In this document: piece after piece, positions 51,026 through 59,224 of the stretch
Layout: the number at the start of each line of letters is the position of its first letter
Numbering within the stretch: the stretch's first letter is position 1
DNA from: Chloroflexota bacterium
Lineage (GTDB): Bacteria; Chloroflexota; Anaerolineae; B4-G1; SLSP01
Reading direction: 5' to 3'
DNA length: 64,000 bases
Assembly (NCBI GenBank): GCA_029555965.1
Contig: JAKQHY010000211.1
Location: forward strand, 31,407 to 95,406
The notes under the pieces: model-generated
Database searches by the model: none
The model's input: the letters and a program-made list of their open reading frames with translations, nothing else
What the model was told of the DNA's origin: nothing
Made by a program: the position numbers and the translations under genes

Positions 51026-52312
51026 TCATTCATACTTCACCCGTAAATACCCCTGTTTATCATCGCCCCAGGGGATGGTGGCGTCTAGCCCCATCTTGGC
51101 GGTGCGCGCTTTCTGACCCGGCGCTTGCCGCGCTGAGGGGTCGAGACTGGAACTGGGCCGGTCGGGGAAGAGAATCAAGTCCCGGTTGGCCTGAAAGCGG
51201 GTAGCAATCGCCCATTCGACTTCGGCAGGATCGTAAAGGTTCACGTCCGTGTCCACTACCACCACGTGCTTGAGTGAAGTGTGTCCCTGGAAAGCGGCGG
51301 CGATGGCATGGGTGCCATCATCGGGACCGGCCTTTTCAATTTGCACCACTGCGTGCAGCCACGAACAGCCGCCCGGTGTGATGCTGACCCCAGTACATTT
51401 TACCACCTTGTTCACTTCGGCGAAGATGGTTGGCTCGCGCGGCATCCCCATCAAGTTTTTGTGTTCCAGCCCGGCAGGCAGCAGCGCGTGGAAGATAGGG
51501 TCGCGGCGGCGGGTGATCGCTGTGACACGGAAGACCGGTTGCTGGCGCACATGGTCCATCGTCCCGGTCAGATCGGGGAAGGGGCCTTCGGCTGCAAACT
51601 CGTGGGTCAGCACGCCTTCCAGCACCAACTCGGCGTCGGCGGGAATGTCCAGCGGCACGGTCAACGCGCGCACGGTGCCTGATGGAGCCAGCGCCTGGGC
51701 GATCTGTAGCTCATCTACGCCCTTTGCCGGCGACATGGCGGCGGCCAATAGGATGTGCGGCGGCACGCCAATACAGACGGCCAACGGCAATCCATCCGGC
51801 GCCTTGAGCCAGGCCGTGTGCGTGCCACGTTGCTCCACAATGCGCCCGACCAAACGATCCTTACCCAGGCGCATCAGGCGATGGAAGCACAGGTTGCGGC
51901 CATAGTCCGGGTCTTGAATCACGGTCACGCCGGCGGTGATGTACGGACCGCCATCCAGCGGATGATAGCGCGGGATGGGAATACGGGTGAGGTCTACCTC
52001 CGCTTCAATAATCTCCTGGCAGGGCGCTGTCGTAGTGGGGGGAATGGGCCTGGGGTGCGCTGCGGCAGCGGCCATCCGCGTGACCAGCTCAGCGACCGAA
52101 CATCCCACCGCGCGCGCAAAGTGCGCGCGCTGCGCCACATACCCTGCCGCGATCCGCCACTGGGGGAACCCCGGTAGGTTCTCGAATAGCAGCGGGGTGC
52201 CGTCGTGTTGCGCAATGGCTTGCGCGACCGCGAACTCCGGCGCGCATGGCTCGGCAATGTGTATTAGTTCACCAGAATTGTCCAGTTGGGCGAGAAAAGT
52301 GCGTAAATCCAT
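51026..52312 (-). CDS. ubiD: UbiD-family decarboxylase
   Basis: The 428-residue protein has family segments: IPRYHPLDGGPYITAGV, GRNLCFHRLMRLG, EFAAEGPFPDLTGTMDHVRQ and the HxVxVVDTDVNLYD-like HVVVVDTDVNLYDPAEVEWA. The catalytic region E-x-R-E is visible near EGPFPD/EWAIATRFQ. UbiD enzymes decarboxylate aromatic or alpha,beta-unsaturated acids with prenylated FMN. No ubiX (prenyl-FMN synthase) is nearby. ATG 52312 has AGGAGG at 4 nt. The substrate is unknown. Confidence 0.88.
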   Translation of the reverse strand: MDLRTFLAQLDNSGELIHIAEPCAPEFAVAQAIAQHDGTPLLFENLPGFPQWRIAAGYVAQRAHFARAVGCSVAELVTRMAAAAAHPRPIPPTTTAPCQEIIEAEVDLTRIPIPRYHPLDGGPYITAGVTVIQDPDYGRNLCFHRLMRLGKDRLVGRIVEQRGTHTAWLKAPDGLPLAVCIGVPPHILLAAAMSPAKGVDELQIAQALAPSGTVRALTVPLDIPADAELVLEGVLTHEFAAEGPFPDLTGTMDHVRQQPVFRVTAITRRRDPIFHALLPAGLEHKNLMGMPREPTIFAEVNKVVKCTGVSITPGGCSWLHAVVQIEKAGPDDGTHAIAAAFQGHTSLKHVVVVDTDVNLYDPAEVEWAIATRFQANRDLILFPDRPSSSLDPSARQAPGQKARTAKMGLDATIPWGDDKQGYLRVKYE

Positions 52313-52316
52313 TGGC

Positions 52317-52462
52317 CTCCTCTGAAAATAAAGACTGTTTCACGCAAAGGCGCAAAGGCGCAAAGTAAAAAACAAAAACTTGGCGAGCTTGGCGTCTTCG
52401 CGTGAAATTTTCATCCAACCGCTGGTGAACCACCGGTTAATGACGAATTCCCTTGAAAATAG
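52317..52462. repeat. Duplicated leader element, copy 2 (upstream of ubiD)
   Basis: This is nearly the same as copy 1, position by position: CCTCCTCTGAAAATAAA at 52317-52333, the CACGCAAAGGCGCAAAGG arm, CTTCGCGTGAAATTTTCATC, AACCGCTGGTGAACCACCGGTT (one mismatch in the hairpin stem) and TAATGACGAATTCCC. Both copies start 4-8 nt from the start codon, so the ribosome site and 5' leader are duplicated together. Confidence 0.85.
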
Positions 52463-52509
52463 CAAATAGCGAATAGCAAAATCGTAATCGTAATCGCAAT
52501 CGTAATCGT
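52460..52509. repeat. Short tandem repeats AGCAAAT and ATCGTA
   Basis: AATAGCAAATAGCGAATAGCAA is followed by four ATCGTA/ATCGCA hexamers (about 52481-52509). The block sits between leader copy 2 and the partial copy 3. Confidence 0.75.
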
Positions 52510-52511
52510 TG

Positions 52512-52575
52512 ACGAAATTTTCATTCAACTGCTGGTGAACGCCAGGCGTTAATGAGGAATTCTCCTGAAAACAAG
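52512..52575. repeat. Partial third copy of the leader element
   Basis: GAAATTTTCATTCAACTGCTGGTGAACGCC followed by AGGCGTTAATGAGGAATTC matches the outer third of copies 1 and 2. Several changes fall in the hairpin, which still pairs. It lies 58 bp downstream of the thiI stop. The remaining gap to thiI holds no gene. Confidence 0.75.
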
Positions 52576-52632
52576 GATGCGGGATGAGGATAGGGTATGG
52601 GCTTGTTCTCCAGTCCCTATCCTTCCCTATTT

Positions 52633-53796
52633 TTACCACGTCAAGGGCAACGTCTCCACATATCCAGACAACGTCTCTTCGACCAGGGCCGCCACGTTTA
52701 TCTGTGCCTCAAGCTCACTGACTTCTTCCTGCCGCGCCCATGTTGCCGGGTGATGGCTGTGTATGGAGCATGGATCCTGATACGGTTGGATGGATAGCGT
52801 GTAGGTGTCAATCGCCTGGGCCAGGTTGATGATCTCGATCTTGTCCCATCCGATCAGAGGGCGCAAAATAGGCCAGGTTGTGGCTTGTTCAATAAGGTGG
52901 ATATTTTGCAAGGTTTGTGAGGCTACCTGGCCCACACTGTCGCCAGTGACCAGGGCGAGCGCCTTGCGGCGGCGCGCGAGCCGCTCGGCAACGCGCAGGA
53001 TGAAGCGTCGGAAGACTACGGTGATCACGCGGCTGTTGGTAGTCGCCAGGGCGCTTTCAAAAGGGGCCGCTGAAACCATAAACAACGTCCCGGCCAGGCG
53101 ATGCGGGGCCAACACAGCGCGCGCCATCCCCACAATTTTGGCGGCGCGGATCGCTTCTGGGGTGGGGAGCAGGTGAAAGTGCAGAAAATCAGAGGTGCAA
53201 CCCCGTTTCAGCAGCATGTGGGCGGCCACCGGGGAGTCAATGCCGCCGGAGAGCAATGTCAGGACGCGCCCGCTGATGCCTACCGGCAGCCCTCCCGCTC
53301 CCGGAATCCGACGGATGAACAAATACGTAGCTTCCGGGTAAATTTGGATGGTCAATGTAACCTCCGGGGCCACGAGCCGGACGGGGGCGTGTGTCCGTTC
53401 CACGATATACGCCCCAATTTCGCGGCTGACTTCCTGTGAGGTCATCGGAAAGCGCTTGTTGCCCCGGTTGGTCGCTACTTTGAATGTCGTTGTCGGGCCG
53501 ATGACGCCGTCCGCCAATTCCAGTGCGGCAGCAGCAATCGTCTCAAACTCGCCCGGCACGACCCGCGCGGGTGCGAAGTAGGCAATCCCAAAAATTCGCC
53601 GCAGCCGGCTTTCCAGAACTTCGCTCGGGGTGTCCGTTGCGGCTTCCACCACGAGGTAACTGTGCAAGCGGCGCACCGTGCAGTCGCCCAAGTCGGTCAG
53701 CACGGTGCGGATGTTGTTGACCAGCCGGCGTTCAAAGTCTATGCGATTGTGACCTTTCAGCCCCAATTCGCCGTAATGGATGATGTAGGTTTGCAT
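52633..53796 (-). CDS. thiI: tRNA 4-thiouridine synthase ThiI
   Basis: The 387-residue protein has an N-terminal ferredoxin-like and THUMP region (IIHYGELGLKGHNR, FKVATNRGNKRFP) and a PP-loop AANH domain (LTLLSGGIDSPVAAHMLLKRG). It adenylates U8 of tRNA and inserts sulfur. The C-terminal rhodanese domain of E. coli ThiI is absent, as in Bacillus-type enzymes. The late SxxxxQDPCSIHSH segment is typical of the family. GGAGGG lies about 11 nt before ATG 53796. Confidence 0.94.
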   Translation of the reverse strand: MQTYIIHYGELGLKGHNRIDFERRLVNNIRTVLTDLGDCTVRRLHSYLVVEAATDTPSEVLESRLRRIFGIAYFAPARVVPGEFETIAAAALELADGVIGPTTTFKVATNRGNKRFPMTSQEVSREIGAYIVERTHAPVRLVAPEVTLTIQIYPEATYLFIRRIPGAGGLPVGISGRVLTLLSGGIDSPVAAHMLLKRGCTSDFLHFHLLPTPEAIRAAKIVGMARAVLAPHRLAGTLFMVSAAPFESALATTNSRVITVVFRRFILRVAERLARRRKALALVTGDSVGQVASQTLQNIHLIEQATTWPILRPLIGWDKIEIINLAQAIDTYTLSIQPYQDPCSIHSHHPATWARQEEVSELEAQINVAALVEETLSGYVETLPLTW

Positions 53797-53850
53797 TTAG
53801 GGGAAACCCTCCAGACCTGATCATAACACAGACTACGCGCAGGTAAAGAC

Positions 53851-53884
53851 AACAAAAAACGGCGTGTCACTCGACACGCCGTTT
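53851..53884 (-). terminator. Rho-independent terminator after the sortase-substrate-like gene
   Basis: AAACGGCGTGTC (53857-53868) and GACACGCCGTTT (53873-53884) form a perfect 12-bp stem with a 4-nt loop. On the minus strand the stem is followed by a T-rich run (TTTTGTTGTC), so it ends transcription of the 54480-53899 gene and isolates thiI. Confidence 0.85.
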
Positions 53885-53898
53885 GGGGGAATCTTGTC

Positions 53899-54480
53899 TT
53901 ACTGTTTGCGGCGCTCGCGCAGTCCCAGGCCTACCGAGGTCAAGCCGCCCAATCCCAGGAAGGCCAGGCTGCCGAGTACGATGGGATCGAGTAGCATACC
54001 GGCCGCCGGCAGCATGGACGCTACCGTTTTGGCCGAACCGCTGCGGCCTGGATAGAGTCCCAGGTAGGCATAGGCTATATGCCCTCCCTCATGACCTGGC
54101 ACATTGACGCCCACCTTGGTGGGCGTGGTGGCTACATAGCCATCAGGGACGTTGTAGGTAATTTGCCACCATCCCGCCTTGAGCGGCGCCGGCCCATAAT
54201 AGCCGGTGGCGTACGTGTTGCCGGCATCATCCTTCTCGCGCCATTCTGAATAATAGGTGTGACTATATTCACCCTGACTAATGGTGAAATAGACCCAACC
54301 CACGCCCTTTTCACCGGGATCCATCTTTCCGTTGCGGTTCATATCCAGGAACGCGGCGCCACGGATGGAACCTTCGTCTTCTCCCCAGGCATCAGCCTTT
54401 ACTGCAGCGACCGAGAATAGAGCGAGCAGGCAGATCGCCACCAGACCCAGATGACGTGCCCATTTTGACAGGTTCAACAT
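53899..54480 (-). CDS. Secreted SdrD-B-like domain protein with C-terminal LPAAG sorting-like signal
   Basis: The 193-residue protein has a signal peptide (LGLVAICLLALFSVAAVKADA, cleavage likely near 30), a beta-sandwich with the calcium-type loop DMNRNGKMDPGE (46-57) as in SdrD-B repeats, and a C-terminus of LPAAG (157-161), a hydrophobic helix and RERRKQ. This three-part tail is that of sortase substrates, but the pentapeptide differs from LPxTG and no sortase gene is in the window. Anchoring by exosortase-like or plain membrane retention is also possible. AAGGAGG precedes the start. Confidence 0.78.
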   Translation of the reverse strand: MLNLSKWARHLGLVAICLLALFSVAAVKADAWGEDEGSIRGAAFLDMNRNGKMDPGEKGVGWVYFTISQGEYSHTYYSEWREKDDAGNTYATGYYGPAPLKAGWWQITYNVPDGYVATTPTKVGVNVPGHEGGHIAYAYLGLYPGRSGSAKTVASMLPAAGMLLDPIVLGSLAFLGLGGLTSVGLGLRERRKQ

Positions 54481-54515
54481 CTTTGTCCTCCTTGTGGAAC
54501 TCGTTGCTACCTAAT

Positions 54516-54536
54516 CTGTACAACAGGTTTGTACAG
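54516..54536. promoter_or_regulatory. Operator-like perfect palindrome in the leader
   Basis: CTGTACAA (54516-54523), a 5-bp spacer and TTGTACAG (54529-54536) form a perfect 8-bp dyad of 21 bp total. It lies between the promoter's -10 (54571) and the start codon (54480), where a bound repressor would block transcription. The binding protein is not identified. Confidence 0.6.
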
Positions 54537-54570
54537 CAAACAGTTTCTTTGGTTTTAACCGTTTGAGTTT

Positions 54571-54599
54571 ATTATAGAGGATAACTGTAGGGTAGTCAA
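54571..54599 (-). promoter_or_regulatory. Near-consensus sigma-70-type promoter
   Basis: On the minus strand, TTGACT (-35, 54594-54599) and TATAAT (-10, 54571-54576) are exactly 17 bp apart. It drives the sortase-substrate-like gene and starts just after the yggT stop codon, so this gene is transcribed separately from yggT. Confidence 0.85.
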
Positions 54600-54606
54600 G
54601 TAAATG

Positions 54607-55224
54607 TTAGGCCAAGAATATCCAGGCGAGGAAAGCCGACACAATTTGACGTAACAGCCCTATCAGCAAATATGCGACAAGAGGCGAGAAGTCCCACCCC
54701 CCCAAGGATGGCAACAGCCGACGGATGGGCGCGAGGAGCGGCTCGGTGATGTTCCACAAAAAGCGCATCATACGCCCGGTATAGGGTATGCGCAGCCATT
54801 CAAATAGCACACGCAGCAGCAACGCCAGGGAGTATAGCTGGAAGGCGATGTTGATTATCAGGATCAGCAATTGCCCCAACGTCCCCAAGGGATCCACAGT
54901 GAAGAGCGCCGCAAAGTGGAGCAATTGCAACGCCCACGATAAGATACTCTGCAAGGCCCACAGCAACAACAACGTTGCCAGCGCTCCCAACAGGTCGAAA
55001 TTCAGGCCCAGGCGCAACGAGTGACTGTATGTTGGGATACTCAACAGGCGATGTGTCAGGCGCAGCAAGGGATCGGTCAGCACAGTCAACCCACGCAGAA
55101 AAGGATTGGATTCGGGCAGTTTGAAGAAATGAAGCACCAGGCGCAGCACTAACAGCAGGCCGGTTGTGCCTAGAACTATCCCGATAACACGTTGGATAAT
55201 GTTCAATACAACAATGAAAGTCAT
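54607..55224 (-). CDS. yggT: YggT-family membrane protein with two YggT units
   Basis: The 205-residue protein has two copies of the YggT module, each a pair of membrane helices. The first ends in SNPFLRGLTVLTDPLLRL and the second has RMMRFLWNITEPLLAPIRRLLP. The family is linked to osmotic protection and often lies beside yggS, as here. Its exact activity is unknown. ATG 55224 follows GGGAGG. The frame back to 55236 lacks a ribosome site. Confidence 0.88.
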   Translation of the reverse strand: MTFIVVLNIIQRVIGIVLGTTGLLLVLRLVLHFFKLPESNPFLRGLTVLTDPLLRLTHRLLSIPTYSHSLRLGLNFDLLGALATLLLLWALQSILSWALQLLHFAALFTVDPLGTLGQLLILIINIAFQLYSLALLLRVLFEWLRIPYTGRMMRFLWNITEPLLAPIRRLLPSLGGWDFSPLVAYLLIGLLRQIVSAFLAWIFLA

Positions 55225-55267
55225 AGTTCCTCCCAAAACGGCTCAACAGATTGAACGGATTCTTTCT

Positions 55268-55290
55268 TTCAATACGTTTCATCTATTGAA
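55268..55290. promoter_or_regulatory. Weak dyad TTCAATA-N9-TATTGAA upstream of yggT
   Basis: Seven-base arms TTCAATA (55268-55274) and TATTGAA (55284-55290) lie in the 87-bp gap between yggS and yggT. It may be a binding site, a folded RNA element or another repeat unit. The evidence is symmetry only. Confidence 0.3.
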
Positions 55291-55311
55291 CAGTTGTAGA
55301 AACTCTCACCT

Positions 55312-56058
55312 TTAATCCCGGTGATAGTCCCCGAAAATGGCGCGACCGACGCGCACCAAGGTTGCCCCTTCCTCCACCGCCACCGGGAAATCATCGCTCA
55401 TGCCCATCGAAAGCTGCTCAAGGCTTTGTTCCGGGAAACGCTCTCGCAGGGCATCCCGCAGGGCGCGCAGCGAAGTGAAGATGGGGCGGGCGTCCTCGGC
55501 GGTGGGAACGATCGGGGCCATCGTCATCAGACCGGATAGCCGCAGGCCCGGCAGGGCGCCGACGGCGGCAACGGCGGCGTAGAAGGCAGCGCGCACGGTT
55601 TCGTCCTGTTCCCACCCGGCCACCGGATAGCCATGCTTGCTGGATTCGCCGGAGATGTTGCACTCCAACAGGATAGGCAATACTTTGCCGGCGGCGACGG
55701 CCAGGGTGTTCAGTTTTTGTGCGATTTCCGGTCGGTCTACGCTATGGATGAAGTCGAAGTGGGCTACGACCAATGGGGCTTTACGGCGTTGAATCGGGCC
55801 GATCATGTGCCAGATGGGGCGCATCGTTCCCAACATAGATTGAACTTCGGGAATCTTGGCTGCGCCTTCCTCCGGACGATTTTCCCCGAAATCGCGCTGG
55901 CCCAGTTCCCAGGCTGACCGGATGGCGGCCGGCGGAAAGGTTTTGGTGACAGCCACCAACCGCACGGATTCTGGTCGCCGTCCGGCGCGCAGAGCTGCTT
56001 CGCCGATGGCGTTCTGCACGCGCTTGAGGTTTTCTGATAGGGTTTGTATGGCGTCCAT
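55312..56058 (-). CDS. yggS: YggS-family pyridoxal phosphate homeostasis protein
   Basis: The 248-residue protein has LVAVTKTFP with the PLP lysine K39, DFGENRPEEGAAK, WHMIGPIQRRK and the C-terminal SMGMSDDFPVAVEEGATLVRVGRAIFG. The PLPBP family buffers pyridoxal phosphate and affects amino-acid and keto-acid pools. It sits upstream of yggT, a common pairing. ATG 56058 is used. No strong ribosome site was seen. Confidence 0.93.
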   Translation of the reverse strand: MDAIQTLSENLKRVQNAIGEAALRAGRRPESVRLVAVTKTFPPAAIRSAWELGQRDFGENRPEEGAAKIPEVQSMLGTMRPIWHMIGPIQRRKAPLVVAHFDFIHSVDRPEIAQKLNTLAVAAGKVLPILLECNISGESSKHGYPVAGWEQDETVRAAFYAAVAAVGALPGLRLSGLMTMAPIVPTAEDARPIFTSLRALRDALRERFPEQSLEQLSMGMSDDFPVAVEEGATLVRVGRAIFGDYHRD

Positions 56059-56083
56059 ACGGTTATTGTAAGCCCAATAGACT

Positions 56084-56118
56084 TAAAAACCAAGAGCCGC
56101 CCCGGAGGGGCGGCTCTT
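56084..56118 (-). terminator. Rho-independent terminator of the tig-clpP operon
   Basis: AAGAGCCGCCCC (56092-56103) and GGGGCGGCTCTT (56107-56118) give a 12-bp perfect stem. On the minus strand the stem is followed by GGTTTTTAAG. It lies 25 bp after the clpP stop codon. Confidence 0.85.
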
Positions 56119-56143
56119 CATGTAGATTGCGTACACTGGTGCG

Positions 56144-56728
56144 CTATTTGTCGCCTGGCTCGAGAACCTTGTCTACGATGCGATATTCGGCAGCCTGTTG
56201 CGCGGTCATGTAGTAATCGCGGTCGGTCAATTTATCAATCTGTTCCTGGGTCAAGCCCGTGTGCTTGAGCAGGATGACATTGAGCAGATCACGCATCCGC
56301 AGAATCTCTTTGGCCGCGATTTCAATGTCAACAGCCTGCCCCTGAACACCGCCGAGGGGCTGGTGCAGGTGGATGGTGGCATGGGGGAGGGCGTAGCGGC
56401 GGCCTTTAGCGCCTGCCGTCAACAAGATCGTCGCCATGCTGGCCGTCATCCCCACCGCGATGGTGGAGACAGGCGCCTGAATCAACTGCATTGTGTCGTA
56501 GATCGCCAGGCCCGCCGAGATTTCGCCGCCGGGGGAGTTGATGTAGAGTGAAATGTCCCGCTCAGAATCCTCCCGGTCGAGGTAGAGCAATTGCGCCACG
56601 ATCAGATCGGAAATCTGGGCGTTAATCGGCGTTCCCAGGAAGACGATACGCTCTTTGAACAGCAGGGAGTAGATGTCATACATCCTTTCCCCGCGCCCGG
56701 TACTTTCAATAACATACGGAATGCTCAT
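56144..56728 (-). CDS. clpP: ATP-dependent Clp protease proteolytic subunit
   Basis: The 194-residue protein has a complete catalytic triad: S97 ([11 protein letters not shown]), H122 (IHLHQPLGG) and D171 (DRDYYMTA). YINSPGGEI and the ring-forming handle helix are also present. It forms the tetradecamer with ClpX or ClpA/C. It is co-transcribed with tig (35-bp gap), as in many bacteria. clpX is not adjacent here. The start follows AAAGGGGAAA. Confidence 0.95.
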   Translation of the reverse strand: MSIPYVIESTGRGERMYDIYSLLFKERIVFLGTPINAQISDLIVAQLLYLDREDSERDISLYINSPGGEISAGLAIYDTMQLIQAPVSTIAVGMTASMATILLTAGAKGRRYALPHATIHLHQPLGGVQGQAVDIEIAAKEILRMRDLLNVILLKHTGLTQEQIDKLTDRDYYMTAQQAAEYRIVDKVLEPGDK

Positions 56729-56763
56729 ACATTTCCCCTTTCGACCCCTTGGGGACGCGGCGC

Positions 56764-58131
56764 TCAGGCGGCGTCTGGGGTCGGAGCGGCTGTTGCGGCG
56801 TCGGTAGGTTCCGCAGCCGGATCTTCGGACGCCGGCGCAACGTACTCGCCGCGCGCGATCTGTTCCAGCCGTTCCAGCGTTTTTTCTTCCAATACGGTGG
56901 AAAACAGATGTTGTCCTAAAGGCGAATCAATCTTCACATTATCTGAAATGGTGGGGTCTTCAAGCCCATTGGCCGTCATGATCTCATTGAACTTATGCAC
57001 CACTTCATCTTCGTCGGCGGTGATCTGTTCTCGCCGGGCAAATTCACTCAGCACCAGTGAATTTTTGATGCGCGTTTCGGCGCGGGGGAGCATTTGGGTT
57101 CGGAACCACTCCATGGTTTGGCCTTGCAGGCGTAGCACATCTTCCAGGGAAATCTTGTTTTCCCGCTTTATCCGCTCCTCGGTCTCTTTGACCAAGTCGT
57201 CTAAAGTGTCCTGTACCAGGGCCTGGGGATACTGGATTTGCGCGTGTTCTATGAGTTCCTGAATCAGGGCGTTGCGGTAAGTCTCTCTGGCCTGGTGTTG
57301 TTTGTAGTCGCCCATCCGTTGGCGAATGTCGGCCTTCAAGTCTTCCAGAGTCTCGAAGGCCCCCACCGTGCTGGCGAGGGCGTCGTCCAATTCGGGCAGC
57401 GCGCGGGTGTATACTTGGTTGACGGTGACTTCCAGATCAACGGTTGCGCCGCGCAAGTCTTCTTCCTCCATATCCTCGGGGAGGGTCAACGTAAGTTCCT
57501 TTTTCTCTTGCGCGCTCATACCCACCAGGGCTTGCACGAACTCCAATGAGAGGAACGGCCGCTTGACATCGAGTTGTACCGCAATGTCGTGTTCATCTAT
57601 GATGAGTTCGTCATCCTGGGCGCCATGCACGTTCAGATTGACTTCGTCTCCCATATCGGCAGGGCGGTCTACCGGCTCAAGGACCGCGTGCTCCTCACGG
57701 AACTGCTCCAGAATGGCGGCGACTTCTTCGTCGCTCACCCCCACTTCCTGCCATTCCTTGCGCAGGCTGCGATAATCGCCAAGGGTCACGGTGGGTTCAA
57801 GGGGCACCTTGATTTCAAAGGACATCGGCGCGAGCTTGAGGTCTTGCAGCTCGCCCGGTCCATAGGGGTTGATCGCGGCCTTCTCAATAATTTGGGGATA
57901 GATGTCGTTGATCAACTGGTCGGCGGCTTCTTGCAACAGGGCCTGCTCCCCCACGTAACGCACGATTCGTTGATAGGGTGCGGCGCCTTTGCGGAACCCA
58001 GGGATGTTGATCTTCTGGGCCAATGTCTTCGCTGCGGCGCGTTTTGCCGTTTCGACGGTCTCTGGATCGATTTCAACTGCGAGTACAGCCTCGTGAGTAT
58101 CGAGGATTTGCTTGCCAGTAACTTCAAACAC
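56764..58131 (-). CDS. tig: Trigger factor chaperone
   Basis: The 455-residue protein has the ribosome-binding signature [14 protein letters not shown] near residue 43, a PPIase-position domain (about 155-245; [11 protein letters not shown]) and a long helical C-terminal domain (about 250-420), then an Ala/Pro tail. It folds nascent chains at the ribosome exit. The start is GTG 58131. An overlapping ATG at 58138-58136 is out of frame. GGAGG lies 8 nt upstream. Confidence 0.93.
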   Translation of the reverse strand: MFEVTGKQILDTHEAVLAVEIDPETVETAKRAAAKTLAQKINIPGFRKGAAPYQRIVRYVGEQALLQEAADQLINDIYPQIIEKAAINPYGPGELQDLKLAPMSFEIKVPLEPTVTLGDYRSLRKEWQEVGVSDEEVAAILEQFREEHAVLEPVDRPADMGDEVNLNVHGAQDDELIIDEHDIAVQLDVKRPFLSLEFVQALVGMSAQEKKELTLTLPEDMEEEDLRGATVDLEVTVNQVYTRALPELDDALASTVGAFETLEDLKADIRQRMGDYKQHQARETYRNALIQELIEHAQIQYPQALVQDTLDDLVKETEERIKRENKISLEDVLRLQGQTMEWFRTQMLPRAETRIKNSLVLSEFARREQITADEDEVVHKFNEIMTANGLEDPTISDNVKIDSPLGQHLFSTVLEEKTLERLEQIARGEYVAPASEDPAAEPTDAATAAPTPDAA

Positions 58132-58162
58132 TCGTCATACCTCCATTTTACAAATCTTCGGG

Positions 58163-58191
58163 ATTATAACACATTTTTAGCAGTTTTACAA
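58163..58191 (-). promoter_or_regulatory. Sigma-70-type promoter for tig-clpP
   Basis: On the minus strand, TTGTAA (-35, 58186-58191) and a perfect TATAAT (-10, 58163-58168) are 17 bp apart, 32 bp before the GTG start. The MITE target duplication begins 10 bp upstream of the -35. Confidence 0.8.
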
Positions 58192-58200
58192 TCCAAGAAA

Positions 58201-58403
58201 AGACGCCTACAGGGCTTTATCATTCTCGGCAGGTACAACCTGTCGAGGAGATTTTGCGGCTGAAGCCGCCGGTAAGAAGGCGGTTTTGCGGTGACGGGCG
58301 GTAGCCCGTCACCGCAAAACCCCTTTAAGAATCACGACTTTAGCCGTCTCCTATGGCGCAGCGCATCATCCGGCTGGAGAATGATAAGGCCCTGAGACGC
58401 CTA
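58201..58403. mobile_element. 185-bp MITE with 18-bp inverted ends and 9-bp target duplication
   Basis: Terminal inverted repeats CAGGGCTTTATCATTCTC (58210-58227) and its complement with one mismatch (58377-58394) bound the element. Outside them is a perfect 9-bp direct repeat, AGACGCCTA (58201-58209 and 58395-58403), the mark of insertion. The interior has no coding capacity and contains stacked palindromes: CAGGT-ACA-ACCTG, GCGGCT-GA-AGCCGC and a perfect 18-bp stem at 58282-58299 with 58304-58321. It would need a transposase supplied elsewhere. The 9-bp duplication fits several IS families. Confidence 0.88.
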
Positions 58404-58489
58404 TGACTCCGCTGAAAAACCTTGGCGCCCGCTGTGTCCTTTGTGGTTTCCTCAAGGGCGTCACCTCTTCACAATAAGTAAATAATTGT

Positions 58490-58518
58490 TTGACAAAATA
58501 AATTTCCGGTGTTAAAAT
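58490..58518 (+). promoter_or_regulatory. Sigma-70-type promoter for the SufR-like regulator
   Basis: A perfect TTGACA (58490-58495) and TAAAAT (58513-58518) are spaced 17 bp apart, 77 bp before the start. The area from 58404 to 58489 shows no feature. Autoregulation is plausible, but no clear operator was found. Confidence 0.75.
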
Positions 58519-58594
58519 GATAATGTTGATTGTTTTCTCATAAAATCCCAACCGAGTGATGCGCTGACGCGAGAAGCCATCAGGAGAGGCCCTT

Positions 58595-59224
58595 ATGCAG
58601 GACACACGACAACAAATCTTAGAAATACTTAAACGGCGAGGCGAAGTGACCGTCCAGGAACTCAGCCAGGAGCTTGCCCTCACCAGCGTCACCGTGCGGC
58701 ATCACCTGGAAATCTTGCGCTCGGATGGGTACATTACGGAACCGGAGGTACATCGTTCCAATCGTCCAGGGCGCCCGCGTTATACCTATCGGCTCACTTC
58801 TACCGCTGCCGATCTCTTTCCTAATAATTACAGCGGATTAGCCGATGTGCTGCTCAATGTATTTGAGGAGTGCGTTTCTCCTGAGCTGTGTGAGCATTTG
58901 CTAGACGAAGCCGCCAGACGTTTTGTTATGGAAGCCGGCCCACCCCCTGCTGCGGCTCACGAACGTCTGGATTATACGGTATCCTACCTGAAGCGCTTGG
59001 GGTTTGTGGTGCGTTGGGAGGCACAAGCGGCCGGACATTATTGGCTCTATATCAGCAGTTGCCCCTACCATTATGTGGCGCATGCCCATCCTATGACCTG
59101 CCAGATTGATATGCGGATGATTCAACAGTTGACCGGCGCGCGCGTCACCAAGGTGCAGGGCCATGCGCACGAAGGCGCTTTGTGCGTTTACGCCGTCGCT
59201 TGGGAAAGTGCGCCGTCCGCTTAA
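58595..59224 (+). CDS. SufR-like iron-sulfur-sensing transcriptional regulator
   Basis: The 209-residue protein has an N-terminal DeoR/ArsR-type winged helix (VTVQELSQELALTSVTVRHH) with a wing ending NRPGRPRYTY. The C-terminal domain has cysteines C156 (SSCPYHY), C169 (PMTCQID) and C197 (GALCVYA), spaced as in SufR, where they hold a 4Fe-4S cluster. SufR represses iron-sulfur cluster assembly genes. No suf genes follow within this window, so its target may be elsewhere. The start follows AGGAGAGG. Confidence 0.8.
   Translation: MQDTRQQILEILKRRGEVTVQELSQELALTSVTVRHHLEILRSDGYITEPEVHRSNRPGRPRYTYRLTSTAADLFPNNYSGLADVLLNVFEECVSPELCEHLLDEAARRFVMEAGPPPAAAHERLDYTVSYLKRLGFVVRWEAQAAGHYWLYISSCPYHYVAHAHPMTCQIDMRMIQQLTGARVTKVQGHAHEGALCVYAVAWESAPSA

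Noticed and set aside
50787..52575. Insertion sequence or transposon remnant
   Set aside because: The copies lack inverted ends and flanking duplications and begin exactly at ribosome sites, so a duplicated leader or repeat family fits better.
58282..58321. Strong hairpin as terminator of a plus-strand transcript
   Set aside because: It lies inside the MITE with no gene upstream on that strand and is followed by CCTTT rather than a T-run.
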